A stretch of DNA of 64,000 nucleotides from Pleurodeles waltl (lineage: Eukaryota; Chordata; Amphibia; Caudata; Salamandridae). The translations under genes and the position numbers were made by a program. The stretch spans positions 1-64,000 of the forward strand of contig NW_027150047.1 in assembly GCF_031143425.1 (NCBI RefSeq), given 5' to 3'. The notes under the pieces are model-generated. The model worked only from the letters and a program-made list of their open reading frames with translations, ran no database searches and had not been told where the DNA came from. Each line of letters opens with the position of its first letter. Positions within the stretch are counted from its first letter, which is position 1. Positions 1 to 13,300 of this stretch are shown here, piece by piece.

Positions 1-28
1 TAGAGGCCAAAATCTACAGGTAGGCACT

Positions 29-759
29 TTGCAAAAAACACCTCTGTTTTCTGTCAAAAAATGCGATGTGTCCACTTTGTGTTTTGGGCTATTTCGTTTT
101 GTGGGCGCTAGGCCTACCCACACAAGGGAGGTACCATTTTTATCGGGAGACTTGGGGGAACGCTGGGTGGAAGGAAATTTGTGGCTCCTCTCAGATTCCA
201 GAACTTTCTGTCACCGAAATGTGAGGAAAATGTGTTTTTTTTTCCAAATTTTGAGGTTTGCAAAGGATTCTGGGTAACAGAACCTAGTCAGAGCCCCATA
301 AGTCACCCCATCTTGGATTCCCCTAGGTCTCTAGTTTTAAAAAATGCACAGGTTTGGTAGGTTTCCCTATGTGCCGGCTGAGCTAGGGCCTCTGTTTTCT
401 GTCAAAAAATGGGATGTGTCCACGTTGTGTTTTGGGCCATTTCCTTTCGTGGGTGCTAGGCCTACCCACACAAGTGAGGTACCATTTTTATCGGGAGACT
501 TGGGGGAACACTGGGAGGTAGGAAATTTGTGGCTCCTCTCAGATTCCAGAACTTTCTGTCACCGAAATGTGAGGAAAATGTGTTTTTTTATCCAAATTGT
601 GAGGTTTGCAAAGGATTCTGGGTAACAGAACCTGGTTAGAGCCCCACAAGTCACCCCATCTTGGATTCCCCTAGGTCTCTAGTTATCAAAAATGCACAGG
701 TTTGGTAGGTTTCCCTAGGTGCCGGCTGAGCTAGAGGCCAAAATCTACAAGTAGGCACT
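29..759 (+). repeat. C-type monomer followed by an E-type monomer with internal deletion
   Basis: The first monomer has the C signature aatgcgatgtgtccacttt. The second has the E signature gaacactgggaggtagg. Together they span 731 bases where two full units would be 766, because the second lacks 35 bases just after the start of the unit. Confidence 0.85.
381..397 (+). other. 35 bp deletion scar within a monomer
   Basis: Here gagctaggg runs straight into cctctgttttctg. In every other monomer gagctagggg is followed by gccaaaatctacaggtaggc, then the first A6 tract, before cctctg. The missing piece is 35 bases and removes the A6 anchor. A gcc/cct overlap at the breakpoints is compatible with a microhomology deletion. 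It is the only indel of more than a few bases I found in the window. Confidence 0.88.
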
Positions 760-1525
760 TTGCAAAAAACACCTCTGTTTTCTGTCAAAAAATGGAATGT
801 GTCCATGTTGTGTTTTGGGCTATTTCCTTTTGTGGGCGCTAGGCCTACCCACACAAGTGAGGTACCATTTTTATCGGGAGACTTGGGGGAACGCCTGGTG
901 GAAGGAAATTTGTGGCTCCTCTCAGATTCCAGACCTTTCTGTCACCGAAATGTGAGGAAAATGTGTTTTTTTAGCCAAATTTTGAGGTTTGCAAAGGATT
1001 CTGGGTAACAGAACCTAGTCAGAGCCCCACAAGTCACCCCATCTTGGATTCCCCTAGGTCTCTAGTTTTAAAAAATGCACAGGTTTGGTAGGTTTCCCTA
1101 TGTGCCGGCTGAGCTAGGGGCCAAAATCTACAGGTAGGCACTTTGCAAAAAACACCTCTGTTTTCTGTCAAAAAATGGGATGTGTCCATGTTGTGTTTTG
1201 GGCTATTTCCTTTTGTGGGCGCTAGGCCTACCCACACAAGTGAGGTACCATTTTTATCGGGAGACTTGGGGGAACGCTGGGTGGAAGGAAATTTGTGGCT
1301 CCTCTCAGATTCCAGAACTGTCTGTCACCGAAATGAGACGAAAAAGTGTTTTTTTTAGCCAAATTTTGAGGTTTGCAAAGGATTCTGGGTAACAGAACCT
1401 AGTCAGAGCCCCACAAGTCACCCCATCTTGGATTCCCCTAGGTCTCTAGTTTTAAAAAATGCAAATGTTTGTTAGGTTTCCCTAGGTGCCGGCTGAGCTA
1501 GAGGCCAAAATCTACAGGTAGGCAC
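760..1525 (+). repeat. Two adjacent S-type monomers
   Basis: Two neighbouring units share the rare signature ccatgttgtgttttgggct followed by atttccttttgtgggcgc. Elsewhere the S type occurs singly, near 21060, 26044, 54779, 60907 and 62822, so this pair is probably a local single-monomer duplication. The second copy has its own changes, including aactgtctgtcacc and gagacgaaaaagtg. Confidence 0.75.
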
Positions 1526-1911
1526 TTTGCAAAAAACACCTCTGTTTTCTGTCAAAAAATGGGATCTGTCCACGTTGTGTTTTGGGGCCATTTCCTTTCG
1601 TGGGCGCTAGGCCTACCCACACAAGGGAGGTACCATTTTTATCGGGAGACTTGGGGGAACGCTGGGTGGAAGGAAATTTGTGGCTCCTCTCAGGTTCCAG
1701 AACTTTCTGGACACCAAAATGTTAGGAAAATATGTTTTTTTTAGCCACATTTTGAGGTTTGCAAAGGATTCTGGGTAACAGAACCTAGTCAGAGCCCCAC
1801 AAGTCACCCCATCTTGGATTCCCCTAGGTCTCTAGTTTTAAAAAATGCACAGGTTTGGTAGGTTTCCCTAGTGCCGGCTGAGCTAGAGGCCAAAATCTAC
1901 AGGTAGGCACT
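1526..1911 (+). repeat. Hybrid monomer, switch in the conserved StuI block
   Basis: The left part has ccatttcctttcgtgggcgc, as in V/W/B types, and the part after the StuI block has caagggaggtacc and tttttatcggg, as in C types. The far right then resembles W (caggttccag, acaccaaaatg). The monomer also has private changes such as gggatctgtcc and tttctggacacc. Confidence 0.65.
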
Positions 1912-2581
1912 TTGCAAAAAACACCTCTGTTTTCTGTCAAAAAATGCGATGTGTCCACTTTGTGTTTTGGGCTATTTCGTTTTGTGGGCGCTAGGCCTAC
2001 CCACACAAGGGAGGTACCATTTTTATCGGGAGACTTGGGGGAACGCTGGGTGGAAGGAAATTTGTGGCTCCTCTCAGATTCCAGAACTTTCTGTCACCGA
2101 AATGAGAGGAAAAAGTGTTTTTTTTAGCCAAATTTTGAGGTTTGCAAAGGATTCTGGGTAACAGAACCTAGTCAGAGCCCCACAAGTCACCCCATCTTGG
2201 ATTCCCCTAGGTCTCTAGTTTAAAAAAATGCAAATGTTTGGTAGGTTTCCCTAGGTGCCGGCTGAGCTAGAGGCCAAAATATACAGGCAGGCACTTAGCA
2301 AAAAACACCTCTGTTTTCTGTCAAAAAATGGGATGTGTCCACGTTGTGTTTTGGGGCATTTCGTGTCGCGGGCGCTAGGCCTACCCACACAAGTGAGGTA
2401 CCATTTGTATCAGGAGACTTGGGGGAATGCTGGGTGGAAGGAAATTTGTGGCTCCTCTCAGATTCCAGAACTTTCTGTCACCGAAATGTGAGGAAAATGT
2501 GTTTTTTAGCCAAATTTTTGAGGTTTGCAAAGGATTCTGGGTAACAGAACCTGGTCAGAGCCCCACAAGTCACCCCATCTT

Positions 2582-2587
2582 GAATTC
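2582..2587. other. EcoRI site, diagnostic variant of one monomer lineage
   Basis: cttgaattcccc replaces the usual cttggattcccc. This G-to-A change is found only after R-type monomers in the two end regions of the window. Confidence 0.9.
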
Positions 2588-3727
2588 CCCTAGGTCTCTA
2601 GTTCTCAAAAATGCACAGGTTTGGTAGGTTTCCCTAGGTGCCGGCTGAGCTTGGGGCCAAAATCTACAGGTAGGCACTTTGCAAAAAACACCTCTGTTTT
2701 CTGTCAAAAAATGGGATGTGTCCACGTTGTGTTTTGGGCCATTTCCTTTCGTGGGCGCTAGGCCTACCACACAAGTGAGGTACCATTTTTATTGGGAGAC
2801 TTGGGGGAACGCTGGGTGGAAGGAAATTTGTGGCTCCTCTCAGATTCCAGAACTTTCTGTAACCAAAATGTTAGGAAAATGTGTTTTTTTAGCCAATTTT
2901 GAGGTTTGCAAAGGATTCTGGGTAACAGAACCTGGTCAGAGCCCCACAAGCCACCACATCCTGGATTCCCCTAGGTCTCTAGTTTTAAAAAATGCACAGG
3001 TTTGGTAGGTTTCCCTAGGTGCCGGCTGAGCTAGAGGCCAAAATCTACAGGTAGGCACTTTGCAAAAAACACCTCTGTTTTCTGTCAAAAAATGCGATGT
3101 GTCCACTTTGTGTTTTGGGCTATTTCGTTGTGTGGGCGCTAGGCCTACCCACACAAGGGAGGTACCATTTTTATCGGGAGACTTGGGGGAACGCTGGGTG
3201 GAAGGAAATTTGTGGCTCCTCTCAGATTCCAGAACTTTCTGTCACCGAAATGGGAGGAAAAAGTGTTTTTTTAGCCAAATTTTGAGGTTTGCAAAGGATT
3301 CTGGGTAACAGAACCTAGTCAGAGCCCCACAAGTCACCCCATCTTGGATTCCCCTAGGTCTCTAGTTTTAAAAAATGCAAATGTTTGGTAGGTTTCCCTA
3401 GGTGCCGGCTGAGCTAGAGGCCAAAATCTACAGGCAGGCACTTTGCAAAAAACACCTCTGTTTTCTGTCAAAAAATGGGATGTGTCCACGTTGTGTTATG
3501 GGGCATTTCGTGTCGCGGGCGCTGGCCTACCCACACAAGTGAGGTACCATTTGTATCAGGAGACTTGGGGGAACGCTGGGTGGAAGGAAATTTGTGGCTC
3601 CTCTCAGATTCCAGAACTTTCTGTCACCGAAATGTTAGGAAAATGTGTTTTTTTAGCCAAATTTTGAGGTTTGCAAAGGATTCTGGGTAACAGAACCTGG
3701 TCAGAGCCCCACAAGTCACCCCATCTT

Positions 3728-3733
3728 GAATTC
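3728..3733. other. EcoRI site, diagnostic variant of one monomer lineage
   Basis: Second instance of cttgaattcccc, again downstream of an R monomer, 1,146 bases after the first. Confidence 0.9.
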
Positions 3734-4591
3734 CCCTAGGTCTCTAGTTATCAAAAATGCACAGGTTTGGTAGGTTTCCCTAGGTGCCGGCTGAGCTTCG
3801 GGCCAAAATCTACAGGTAGGCACTTTGCAAAAAACACCTCTGTTTTCTGTCAAAAAATGGGATGTGTCCACGTTGTGTTTTGGGCCATTTCCTTTCGTGG
3901 GCGCTAGGCCTACCCACACAAGTGAGGTACCATTTTTATTGGGAGACTTGGGGGAACGCTGGGTGGAAGGAAATTTGTGGCTCCTCTCAGATTCCAGAAC
4001 TTTCTGTAACCAAAATGTTAGGAAAATGTGTTTTTTTAGCCAAATTTTGAGGTTTGCAAAGGATTCTGGGTAACAGAACCTGGTCAGAGCCCCACAAGCC
4101 ACCCCATCCTGGATTCCCCTAGGTCTCTAGTTTTAAAAATGCACAGGTTTGGTAGGTTTCCCTAGGTGCCGGCTGAGCTAGAGGCCAAAATCTACAGGTA
4201 GGCACTTTGCAAAAAACACCTCTGTTTTCTGTCAAAAAATGCGATGTGTCCACTTTGTGTTTTGGGCTATTTCGTTTTGTGGGCGCTAGGCCTACCCACA
4301 CAAGGGAGGTACCATTTTTATCGGGAGACTTGGGGGAACGCTGGGTGGAAGGAAATTTGTGGCTCCTCTCAGATTCCAGAACTTTCTGTCACCGAAATGT
4401 GAGGAAAATGTGTTTTTTTTATCCAAATTTTGAGGTTTGCAAAGGATTCTGGGTAACAGAACCTAGTCAGAGCCCCACAAGTCATCCCATCTTGGATTCC
4501 CCTAGGTCTCTAGTTTTAAAAAATGCACAGGTTTGGTAGGTTTCCCCTATGTCCCGGCTGAGCTAGGGGCCAAAACCTACAGGTAGGCACT

Positions 4592-6507
4592 TTGCAAAAA
4601 CACCTCTGTTTTCTGTCAAAAAATGGGATGTGTCCACGTTGTGTTTTGGGGCATTTCGTGTCGCGGGCGCTAGGCCTACCCACACAAGTGAGGTATCATT
4701 TTTATCGGGAGACTTGGGGGAACGCTGGGTGGAAGGAAATTTGTGGCTCCTCTCAGGTTCCAGAACTTTCTGACACCAAAATGTTAGGAAAATGTGTTTT
4801 TTTAGCCACATTTTGAGGTTTGCAAAGGATTCTGGGTAACAGAACCTGGTCAGAGCCCCACAAGTCACCCCATCTTGGATTCCCCTAGGTCTCTAGTTTT
4901 AAAAAACTGCACAGGTTTGGTAGGTTTCCCTACGTGCCAGCTGAGCTAGGGGCCAAAATCTACAGGTAGGCACTTTGCAAAAAACACCTCTGTTTTCTGT
5001 CAAAAAATGGGATGTGTCCACGTTGTGTTTTGGGCCATTTCCTTTCGTGGGCGCTAGGCCTACCTACACAAGTGAGGTACCATTTGTATCAGGAGACTTG
5101 GGGGAACGCTGGGTGGAAGGAAATTTGTGGCTCCTCTCAGGTTCCAGAACTTTCTGACACCAAAATGTTAGGAAAATGTGTTTTTTAGCCAAATTTTGAG
5201 GTTTGCAAAGGATTCTGGGTAACAGAACCTGGTCAGAGCCCCACAAGTCACCCCATCTTGGATTCCCCTAGGTCTCTAGTTTTAAAAAATGCACAGGTTT
5301 GGTAGGTTTCCCTACGTGCCAGCTGAGCTAGGGGCCAAAATCTACAGGTAGGCACTTTGCAAAAAACACCTCTGTTTTCTGTCAAAAAATGGGATGTGTC
5401 CACGTTGTGTTTGGGGCCATTTCCTTTCGTGGGCGCTAGGCCTACCCACACAAGTGAGGTACCATTTGTATCAGGAGACTTGGGGGAACGCTGGGTGAAG
5501 GAAATTTGTGGCTCCTCTCAGATTCCAGAACTTTCTGTCACCGAAATGTGAGGAAAATGTGTTTTTTTTTAGCCAAATTTTGAGGTTTGCAAAGGATTCT
5601 GGGTAACAGAACCTGGTCAGAGCCCCACAAGTCACCCCATCTTGGATTCCCCTAGGTCTCTAGTTATCAAAAATGCACAGGTTTGGTAGGTTTCCCTAGG
5701 TGCCAGCTGAGCTTGGGGCCAAAATCTACAGGTAGGCACTTTGCAAAAAACACCTCTGTTTTCTGTCAAAAAATGGGATGTGTCCACGTTGTGTTTTGGG
5801 CCATTTCCTTTCGTGGGCGCTAGGCCTACCCACACAAGTGAGGTACCATTTTTATCTGGAGACTTGGGGGAACGCTGGGAGGAAGGAAATTTGTGGCTCC
5901 TCTCAGATTCCAGAACTGTTCTGTAACCAAAATGTTAGGAAAATGTGTTTTTTTAGCCAAATTTTGAGGTTTGCAAAGGATTCTGGGTAACAGAACCTGG
6001 TCAGAGCCCCACAAGCCACCCCATCCTGGATTACACTAGGTCTCTAGTTTTAAAAAATGCACAGGTTTGGTATGTTTCCCTACGTGCCGGCTGAGCTAGA
6101 GGCCACAATCTACAGGTAGGCACTTTGCAAAAAACACCTCTGTTTTCTGTCAAAAAATGCGATGTGTCCACTTTGTGTTTTGGGCTATTTCGTTTTGTGG
6201 GCGCTAGGCCTACCCACACAAGGGAGGTACCATTTTTATCGGGAGACTTGGGGGAACACTGGGTGGAAGGAAATTTGTGGCTCCTCTCAGATTCCAGAAC
6301 TTTCTGTCACCGAAATGTGAGGAAAATGTGTTTTTTTAGCCAAATTTTGAGGTTTGCAAAGGATTCTGGGTAACAGAACCTGGTCAGAGCCCCACAAGTC
6401 ACCCCATCTTGGATTCCCCTAGGTCTCTAGTTATCAAAAATGCACAGGTTTGGTAGGTTTCCCTAGGTGCCGGCTGAGCTAGAGGCCAAAATCTACAGGC
6501 AGGCACT
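4592..6507 (+). repeat. Mixed monomer run R-W-A-B'-C'
   Basis: Types in order are R (4592), W (4975), A (5357), B' (5741, with ctgggaggaagg and ctgtaacc) and C' (6125, with gaacactgggtgg). The B'-C' pair leads into the first decamer and recurs at 15315-16080, where it leads into the third. Several single-base indels occur here, for example ctgggtgaagg near 5490 and aactgttctg near 5917. Confidence 0.7.
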
Positions 6508-9500
6508 TTGCAAAAAACACCTCTGTTTTCTGTCAAAAAATGGGATGTGTCCACGTTGTGTTTTGGGGCATTTCGTGTTGCGGGCGCTAGGCCTACCCAC
6601 ACAAGTGAGGTATCATTTTTTATCGGGAGACTTGGGGGAACGCTGGGTGGAAGGAAATTTGTGGCTCCTCTCAGGTTCCAGAATTTTCTGACACCAAAAT
6701 GTTAGGAAAATGTGTTTTTTTAGCCAAATTTTGAGGTTTGCAAAGGATTCTGGGTAACAGAACCTGGTCAGAGCCCCACAAGTCACCCCATCTTGGATTC
6801 CCCTAGGTCTCTAGTTTAAAAAAATGCACAGGTTTGGTAGGTTTCCTTACGTGCCAGTTGAGCTAGGGGCCAAAATCTACAGGTAGGCACTTTGCAAAAA
6901 ACACCTCTGTTTTCTGTCAAAAAATGGGATGTGTCCACGTTGTGTTTTGGGCCATTTCCTTTCGTGGGCGCTAGGCCTACCCACACAAGTGAGGTACCAT
7001 TGGTATCAGGAGACTTGGGGGAACGCTGGGTGGAAGGAAATTTGTGGCTCCTCTCAGATTCCAGAACTTTCTGTCACCGAAATGAGAGGAAAATGTGTTT
7101 TTTTAGCCACATTTTGAGGTTTGCAAAGGATTCTGGGTAACAGAACCTGGTCAGAGCCCCACAAGTCACCCCATCTTGGATTCCCCTAGGTCTCTAGTTT
7201 TAAAAACTGCACAGGTTTGGTAGGTTTCCCTACGTGCCAGCTGAGCTAGGGGCCAAAATCTACAGGTAGGCACTTTGCAAAAAACACCTCTGTTTTCTGT
7301 CAAAAAATGGGATGTGTCCACGTTGTGTTTTGGGCCATTTCCTTTCGTGGGCGCTAGGCCTACCCACACAAGTGAGGTACCATTTGTATCAGGAGACTTG
7401 GGGGAACGCTGGGTGGAAGGAAATTTGTGGCTCCTCTCAGGTTCCAGAACTTTCTGACACCAAAATGTTAGGAAAATGTGTTTTTTTAGCCAAATTTTGA
7501 GGTTTGCAAAGGATTCTGGGTAACAGAACCTGGTCAGAGCCCACAAGTCACCCCATCTTGGATTACCCTAGGTCTCTAGTTTAAAAAAATGCACAGGTTT
7601 GGTAGGTTTCCCTACGTGCCAGCTGAGCTAGGGGCCAAATCTACAGGTAGGCACTTTGCAAAAAACACCTCTGTTTTCTGTCAAAAAATGGGATGTGTCC
7701 ACGTTGTGTTTGGGGCCATTTCCTTTCGTGGGCGCTAGGCCTACCCACACAAGTGAGGTACCATTTGTATCAGGAGACTTGGGGGAACGCTGGGTGGAAG
7801 GAAATTTGTGGCTCCTCTCAGATTCCAGAACTTTCTGTCACCGAAATGTGAGGAAAATGTGTTTTTTTAGCCAAATTTTGAGGTTTGCAAAGGATTCTGG
7901 GTAACAGAACCTGGTCAGAGCCCCACAAGTCACCCCATCTTGGATTCCCCTAGGTCTCTAGTTATCAAAAACGCACAGGTTTGGTAGGTTTCCCTAGGTG
8001 CCAGCTGAGCTTGGGGCCAAAATCTACAGGTAGGCACTTTGCAAAAAACACCTCTGTTTTCTGTCAAAAAATGGGATGTGTCCACGTTGTGTTTTGGGCC
8101 ATTTCCTTTCGTGGGCGCTAGGCCTACCCACACAAGTGAGGTACCATTTTTATCGGGAGACTTGGGGGAACGCTGGGTGGAAGGAAATTTGTTGCTCCTC
8201 TCAGATTCCAGAACTTTCTGTAACCAAAATGTTAGGAAAATTTGTTTTTTTAGCCAAATTTTGAGGTTTGCAAAGGATTCTGGGTAACAGAACCTGGTCG
8301 GAGCCCACAAGCCACCCCATCCTGGATTACCCTAGGTCTCTAGTTTTAAAAAATGCACAGGTTTGGTATGTTTCCCTAGGTGCCGGCTGAGCTAGAGGCC
8401 AAAATCTATAGGTAGGCACTTTGCAAGAAACACCTCTGTTTTCTGTCAAAAAATGCGATGTGTCCACTTTGTGTTTTGGGCTATTTCGTTTTGTGGGCGC
8501 TAGGCCTACCCACACAAGGGAGGTACCATTTTTATCGGGAGACTTGGGGGAACGCTGGGTGGAAGGACATTTGTGGCTCCTCTCAGATTCCAGAACTTTC
8601 TGTCACCGAAATGTTAGGAAAATGTGATTTTTTATCCACATTTTGAGGATTGCAAAGGATTCTGGGTAACAGAACCTAGTCAGAGCCCCACAAGTCACCC
8701 CATCTTAGATTCCCCTAGGTCTCTAGTTTTAAAAAATGCACAGGTTTGGTAGGTTTCCCTATGTGCCGGCTGAGCTAGGGGCCAAAATCTACAGGTAGGC
8801 ACTTTGCAAAAAACACCTCTGTTTTCTGTCAAAAAATGGGATGTGTCCACGTTGTGTTTTGGGCCATTTCCTTTCGTGGGTGCTAGGCCTACCCACACAA
8901 GTGAGGTACCATTTTTATCGGGAGACTTGGGGGAACACTGGGAGGTAGGAAATTTGTGGCTCCTCTCAGGTTCCAGAACTTTCTGACACCAAAATGTTAG
9001 GAAAATGTGGTTTTTTTAGCCAAATTTTGAGGTTTGCAAAGGATTCTGGGTAACAGAACCTGGTCAGAGCCCCACAAGTCACCCCATCTTGGATTCCCCT
9101 AGGTCTCTAGTTTTAAAAAATGCACAGATTTGGTAGGTTTCCTTACGTGCCAGTTGAGCTAGGGGCCAAAATCTACAGGTAGGCACTTTGCCAAAAACAC
9201 CTCTGTTTTCTGTCAAAAAATGGGATGTGTCCACGTTGTGTTTTGGGCCATTTCCTTTCGTGGGCGCTAGGCCTACCCACACAAGTGAGGTACCATTGGT
9301 ATCAGGAGACTTGGGGGAACGCTGGGTGGAAGGAAATTTGTGGCTCCTCTCAGATTCCAGAACTTTCTGTCACCGAAATTAGAGGAAAATGTGTTTTTTT
9401 AGCCACATTTTGAGGTTTGCAAAGGATTCTGGGTAACAGAACCTGGTCAGAGTCCCACAAGTCACCCCATCTTGGATTCCCCTAGGTCTCTAGTTTTAAA

Positions 9501-10339
9501 AAACTGCACAGGTTTGGTAGGTTTCCCTACGTGCCAGCTGAGCTAGGGGCCAAAATCTACAGGTAGGCACTTTGCAAAAAACACCTCTGTTTTCTGTCAA
9601 AAAATGGGATGTGTCCACGTTGTGTTTTGGGCCATTTCCTTTCGTGGGCGCTAGGCCTACCCACACAAGTGAGGTACCATTTGTATCAGGAGACTTGGGG
9701 GAACGCTGGGTGGAAGGAAATTTGTGGCTCCTCTCAGGTTCCAGAACTTTCTGACACCAAAATGTTAGGAAAATGTGTTTTTTTAGCCAAATTTTGAGGT
9801 TTGCAAAGGATTCTGGGTAACAGAACCTGGTCAGAGCCCCACAAGTCACCCCATCTTGGATTCCCCTAGGTCTCTAGTTTTAAAAAATGCACAGGTTTGG
9901 TAGGTTTCCCTACGTGCCAGCTGAGCTAGGGGCCCAAAATCTACAGGTAGGCACTTTGCAAAAAAACACCTCTGTTTTCTGTCAAAAAATGGGATGTGTC
10001 CACGTTGTGTTTGGGGCCATTTCCTTTCGTGGGCGCTAGGCCTACCCACACAAGTGAGGTACCATTTGTATCAGGAGACTTGGGGGAACGCTGGGTGGAA
10101 GGAAATTTGTGGCTCCTCTCAGATTCCAGAACTTTCTGTCACCGAAATGTGAGGAAAATGTGTTTTTTTAGCCAAATTTTGAGGTTTGCAAAGGATTCTG
10201 GGTAACAGAACCTGCTCAGAGCCCCACAAGTCACCCCATCTTGGATTCCCCTAGGTCTCTAGTTATCAAAAATGCACAGGTTTGGTAGGTTTCCCTAGGT
10301 GCCGGCTGAGCTAGAGGCCAAAATCTACAGGCAGGCACT
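6508..10339 (+). repeat. Decamer HOR copy 1 (R P W A B C E P W A, 3,832 bp)
   Basis: Monomer anchors are 6508 R, 6892 P, 7275 W, 7656 A, 8039 B, 8421 C, 8804 E, 9188 P, 9572 W and about 9957 A. The same ten types in the same order follow immediately at 10340. Shared rare variants tie copies 1 and 2: gtgttgcggg in R, gcaagaaacac in C, cacagatttgg after E, and cagagtcccaca after the second P. The copy also has private single-base indels. Confidence 0.85.
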
Positions 10340-13300
10340 TTGCAAAAAACACCTCTGTTTTCTGTCAAAAAATGGGATGTGTCCACGTTGTGTTTTGGGG
10401 CATTTCGTGTTGCGGGCGCTAGGCCTACCCACACAAGTGAGGTATCATTTTTATCGGGAGACTTGGGGGAACGCTGGGTGGAAGGAAATTTGTGGCTCCT
10501 CTCAGGTTCCAGAACTTTCTGACACCAAAATGTTAGGAAAATGTGTTTTTTTAGCCAAATTTTTGAGGTTTGCAAAGGATTCTGGGTAACAGAACCTGGT
10601 CAGAGCCCCACAAGTCACCCCATCTTGGATTCCCCTAGGTCTCTAGTTTAAAAAAATGCACAGGTTTGGTAGGTTTCCTTACGTGCCAGTTGAGCTAGGG
10701 GCCAAAATCTACAGGTAGGCACTTTGCAAAAAACACCTCTGTTTTCTGTCAAAAAATGGGATGTGTCCACGTTGTGTTTTGGGCCATTTCCTTTCGTGGG
10801 CGCTAGGCCTACCCACACAAGTGAGGTACCATTGGTATCAGGAGACTTGGGGGAACGCTGGGTGGAAGGAAATTTGTGGCTCCTCTCAGATTCCAGAACT
10901 TTCTGTCACCGAAATGAGAGGAAAATGTGTTTTTTTAGCCACATTTTGAGGTTTGCAAAGGATTCTGGGTAACAGAACCTGGTCAGAGCCCCACAAGTCA
11001 CCCCATCTTGGATTCCCCTAGGTCTCTAGTTTTAAAAACTGCACAGGTTTGGTAGGTTTCCCTACGTGCCAGCTGAGCTAGGGGCCAAAATCTACAGGTA
11101 GGCACTTTGCAAAAAACACCTCTGTTCTCTGTCAAAAAATGGGATGTGTCCACGTTGTGTTTTGGGCCATTTCCTTTCGTGGGCGCTAGGCCTACCCACA
11201 CAAGTGAGGTACCATTTGTATCAGGAGACTTGGGGGAACGCTGGGTGGAAGGAAATTTGTGGCTCCTCTCAGGTTCCAGAACTTTCTGACACCAAAATGT
11301 TAGGAAAATGTGTTTTTTTAGCCAAATTTTGAGGTTTGCAAAGGATTCTGGGTAACAGAACCTGGTCAGAGCCCCACAAGTCACCCCATCTTGGATTCCC
11401 CTAGGTCTCTAGTTTAAAAAAATGCACAGGTTTGGTAGGTTTCCCTACGTGCCAGCTGAGCTAGGGGCCAAAATCTACAGGTAGGCACTTTGCAAAAAAC
11501 ACCTCTGTTTTCTGTCAAAAAATGGGATGTGTCCACGTTGTGTTTGGGGCCATTTCCTTTCGTGGGCGCTAGGCCTACCCACACAAGTGAGGTACCATTT
11601 GTATCAGGAGACTTGGGGGAACGCTGGGTGGAAGGAAATTTGTGGCTCCTCTCAGATTCCAGAACTTTCTGTCACCGAAATGTGAGGAAAATTTGTTTTT
11701 TAGCCAAATTTTGAGGTTTGCAAAGGATTCTGGGTAACAGAACCTGGTCAGAGCCCCACAAGTCACCCCATCTTGGATTCCCCTAGGTCTCTAGTTATCA
11801 AAAACGCACAGGTTTGGTAGGTTTCCCTAGGTGCCAGCTGAGCTTGGGGCCAAAATCTACAGGTAGGCACTTTGCAAAAAACACCTCTGTTTTCTGTCAA
11901 AAAATGGGATGTGTCCACGTTGTGTTTTGGGCCATTTCCTTTCGTGGGCGCTAGGCCTACCCACACAAGTGAGGTACCATTTTTATCGGGAGACTTGGGG
12001 GAACGCTGGGTGGAAGGAAATTTGTTGCTCCTCTCAGATTCCAGAACTTTCTGTAACCAAAATGTTAGGAAAATGTGTTTTTTTAGCCAAATTTTGAGGT
12101 TTGCAAAGGATTCTGGGTAACAGAACCTGGTCGGAGCCCCACAAGCCACCCCATCCTGGATTACCCTAGGTCTCTAGTTTTAAAAAATGCACAGGTTTGG
12201 TATGTTTCCCTAGTGCCGGCTGAGCTAGAGGCCAAAATCTATAGGTAGGCACTTTGCAAGAAACACCTCTGTTTTCTGTCAAAAAATGCGATGTGTCCAC
12301 TTTGTGTTTTGGGCTATTTCGTTTTGTGGGCGCTAGGCCTACCCACACAAGGGAGGTATCATTTTTATCGGGAGACTTGGGGGAACGCTGGGTGGAAGGA
12401 CATTTGTGGCTCCTCTCAGATTCCAGAACTTTCTGTCACCGAAATGTAGGAAAATGTGATTTTTTATCCACATTTTGAGGTTTGCAAAGGATTCTGGGTA
12501 ACAGAACCTAGTCAGAGCCCACAAGTCACCCCATCTTAGATTCCCCTAGGTCTCTTGTTTAAAAAATGCACAGGTTTGGTAGGTTTCCCTATGTGCCGGC
12601 TGAGCTAGGGGCCAAAATCTACAGGTAGGCACTTTGCAAAAAACACCTCTGTTTTCTGTCAAAAAATGGGATGTGTCCACGTTGTGTTTTGGGCCATTTC
12701 CTTTCGTGGGTGCTAGGCCTACCCACACAAGTGAGGTACCATTTTTATCGGGAGACTTGGGGGAACACTGGGAGGGAGGAAATTTGTGGCTCCTCTCAGG
12801 TTCCAGAACTTTCTGACACCAAAATGTTAGGAAAATGTGTTTTTTTAGCCAAATTTTGAGGTTTGCAAAGGATTCTGGGTAACAGAACCTGGTCAGAGCC
12901 CCACAAGTCACCCCATCTTGGATTCCCCTAGGTCTCTAGTTTTAAAAAATGCACAGATTTGGTAGGTTTCCTTACGTGCCAGTTGAGCTAGGGGCCAAAA
13001 TCTACAGGTAGGCACTTTGCAAAAAACACCTCTGTTTTCTGTCAAAAAATGGGATGTGTCCACGTTGTGTTTTGGGCCATTTCCTTTCGTGGGCGCTAGG
13101 CCTACCCACACAAGTGAGGTACCATTGGTATCAGGAGACTTGGGGGAACGCTGGGTGGAAGGAAATTTGTGGCTCCTCTCAGATTCCAGAACTTTCTGTC
13201 ACCGAAATGAGAGGAAAATGTGTTTTTTAGCCACATTTTGAGGTTTGCAAAGGATTCTGGGTAACAGAACCTGGTCAGAGTCCCACAAGTCACCCCATCT

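Larger units (their letters stand above)
1912..4591 (+). repeat. C-R-N trimer higher-order repeat (1,148 bp), two units plus a C
   Basis: The order of types is C (1912), R (2296), N (2679), C (3060), R (3443), N (3825), C (4207), so the array repeats every three monomers. The two R monomers are followed by cttgaattcccc, giving an EcoRI site each. The N monomers carry tattgggag, ctgtaaccaaaatg and the downstream catcctggattcccc. The second R has the rare tgttatgggg, which also appears in the trimers at 57.8 and 59.8 kb. Confidence 0.8.

Noticed and set aside
2361..2375. CENP-B box in R-type monomers (ttcgtgtcgcgggcg) or C-type (ttcgttttgtgggcg)
   Set aside because: The essential core is TTCG, four bases, A, two bases, CGGG. 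In R the CGGG comes two bases too early and the A is missing; in C there is no CGGG at the right place.
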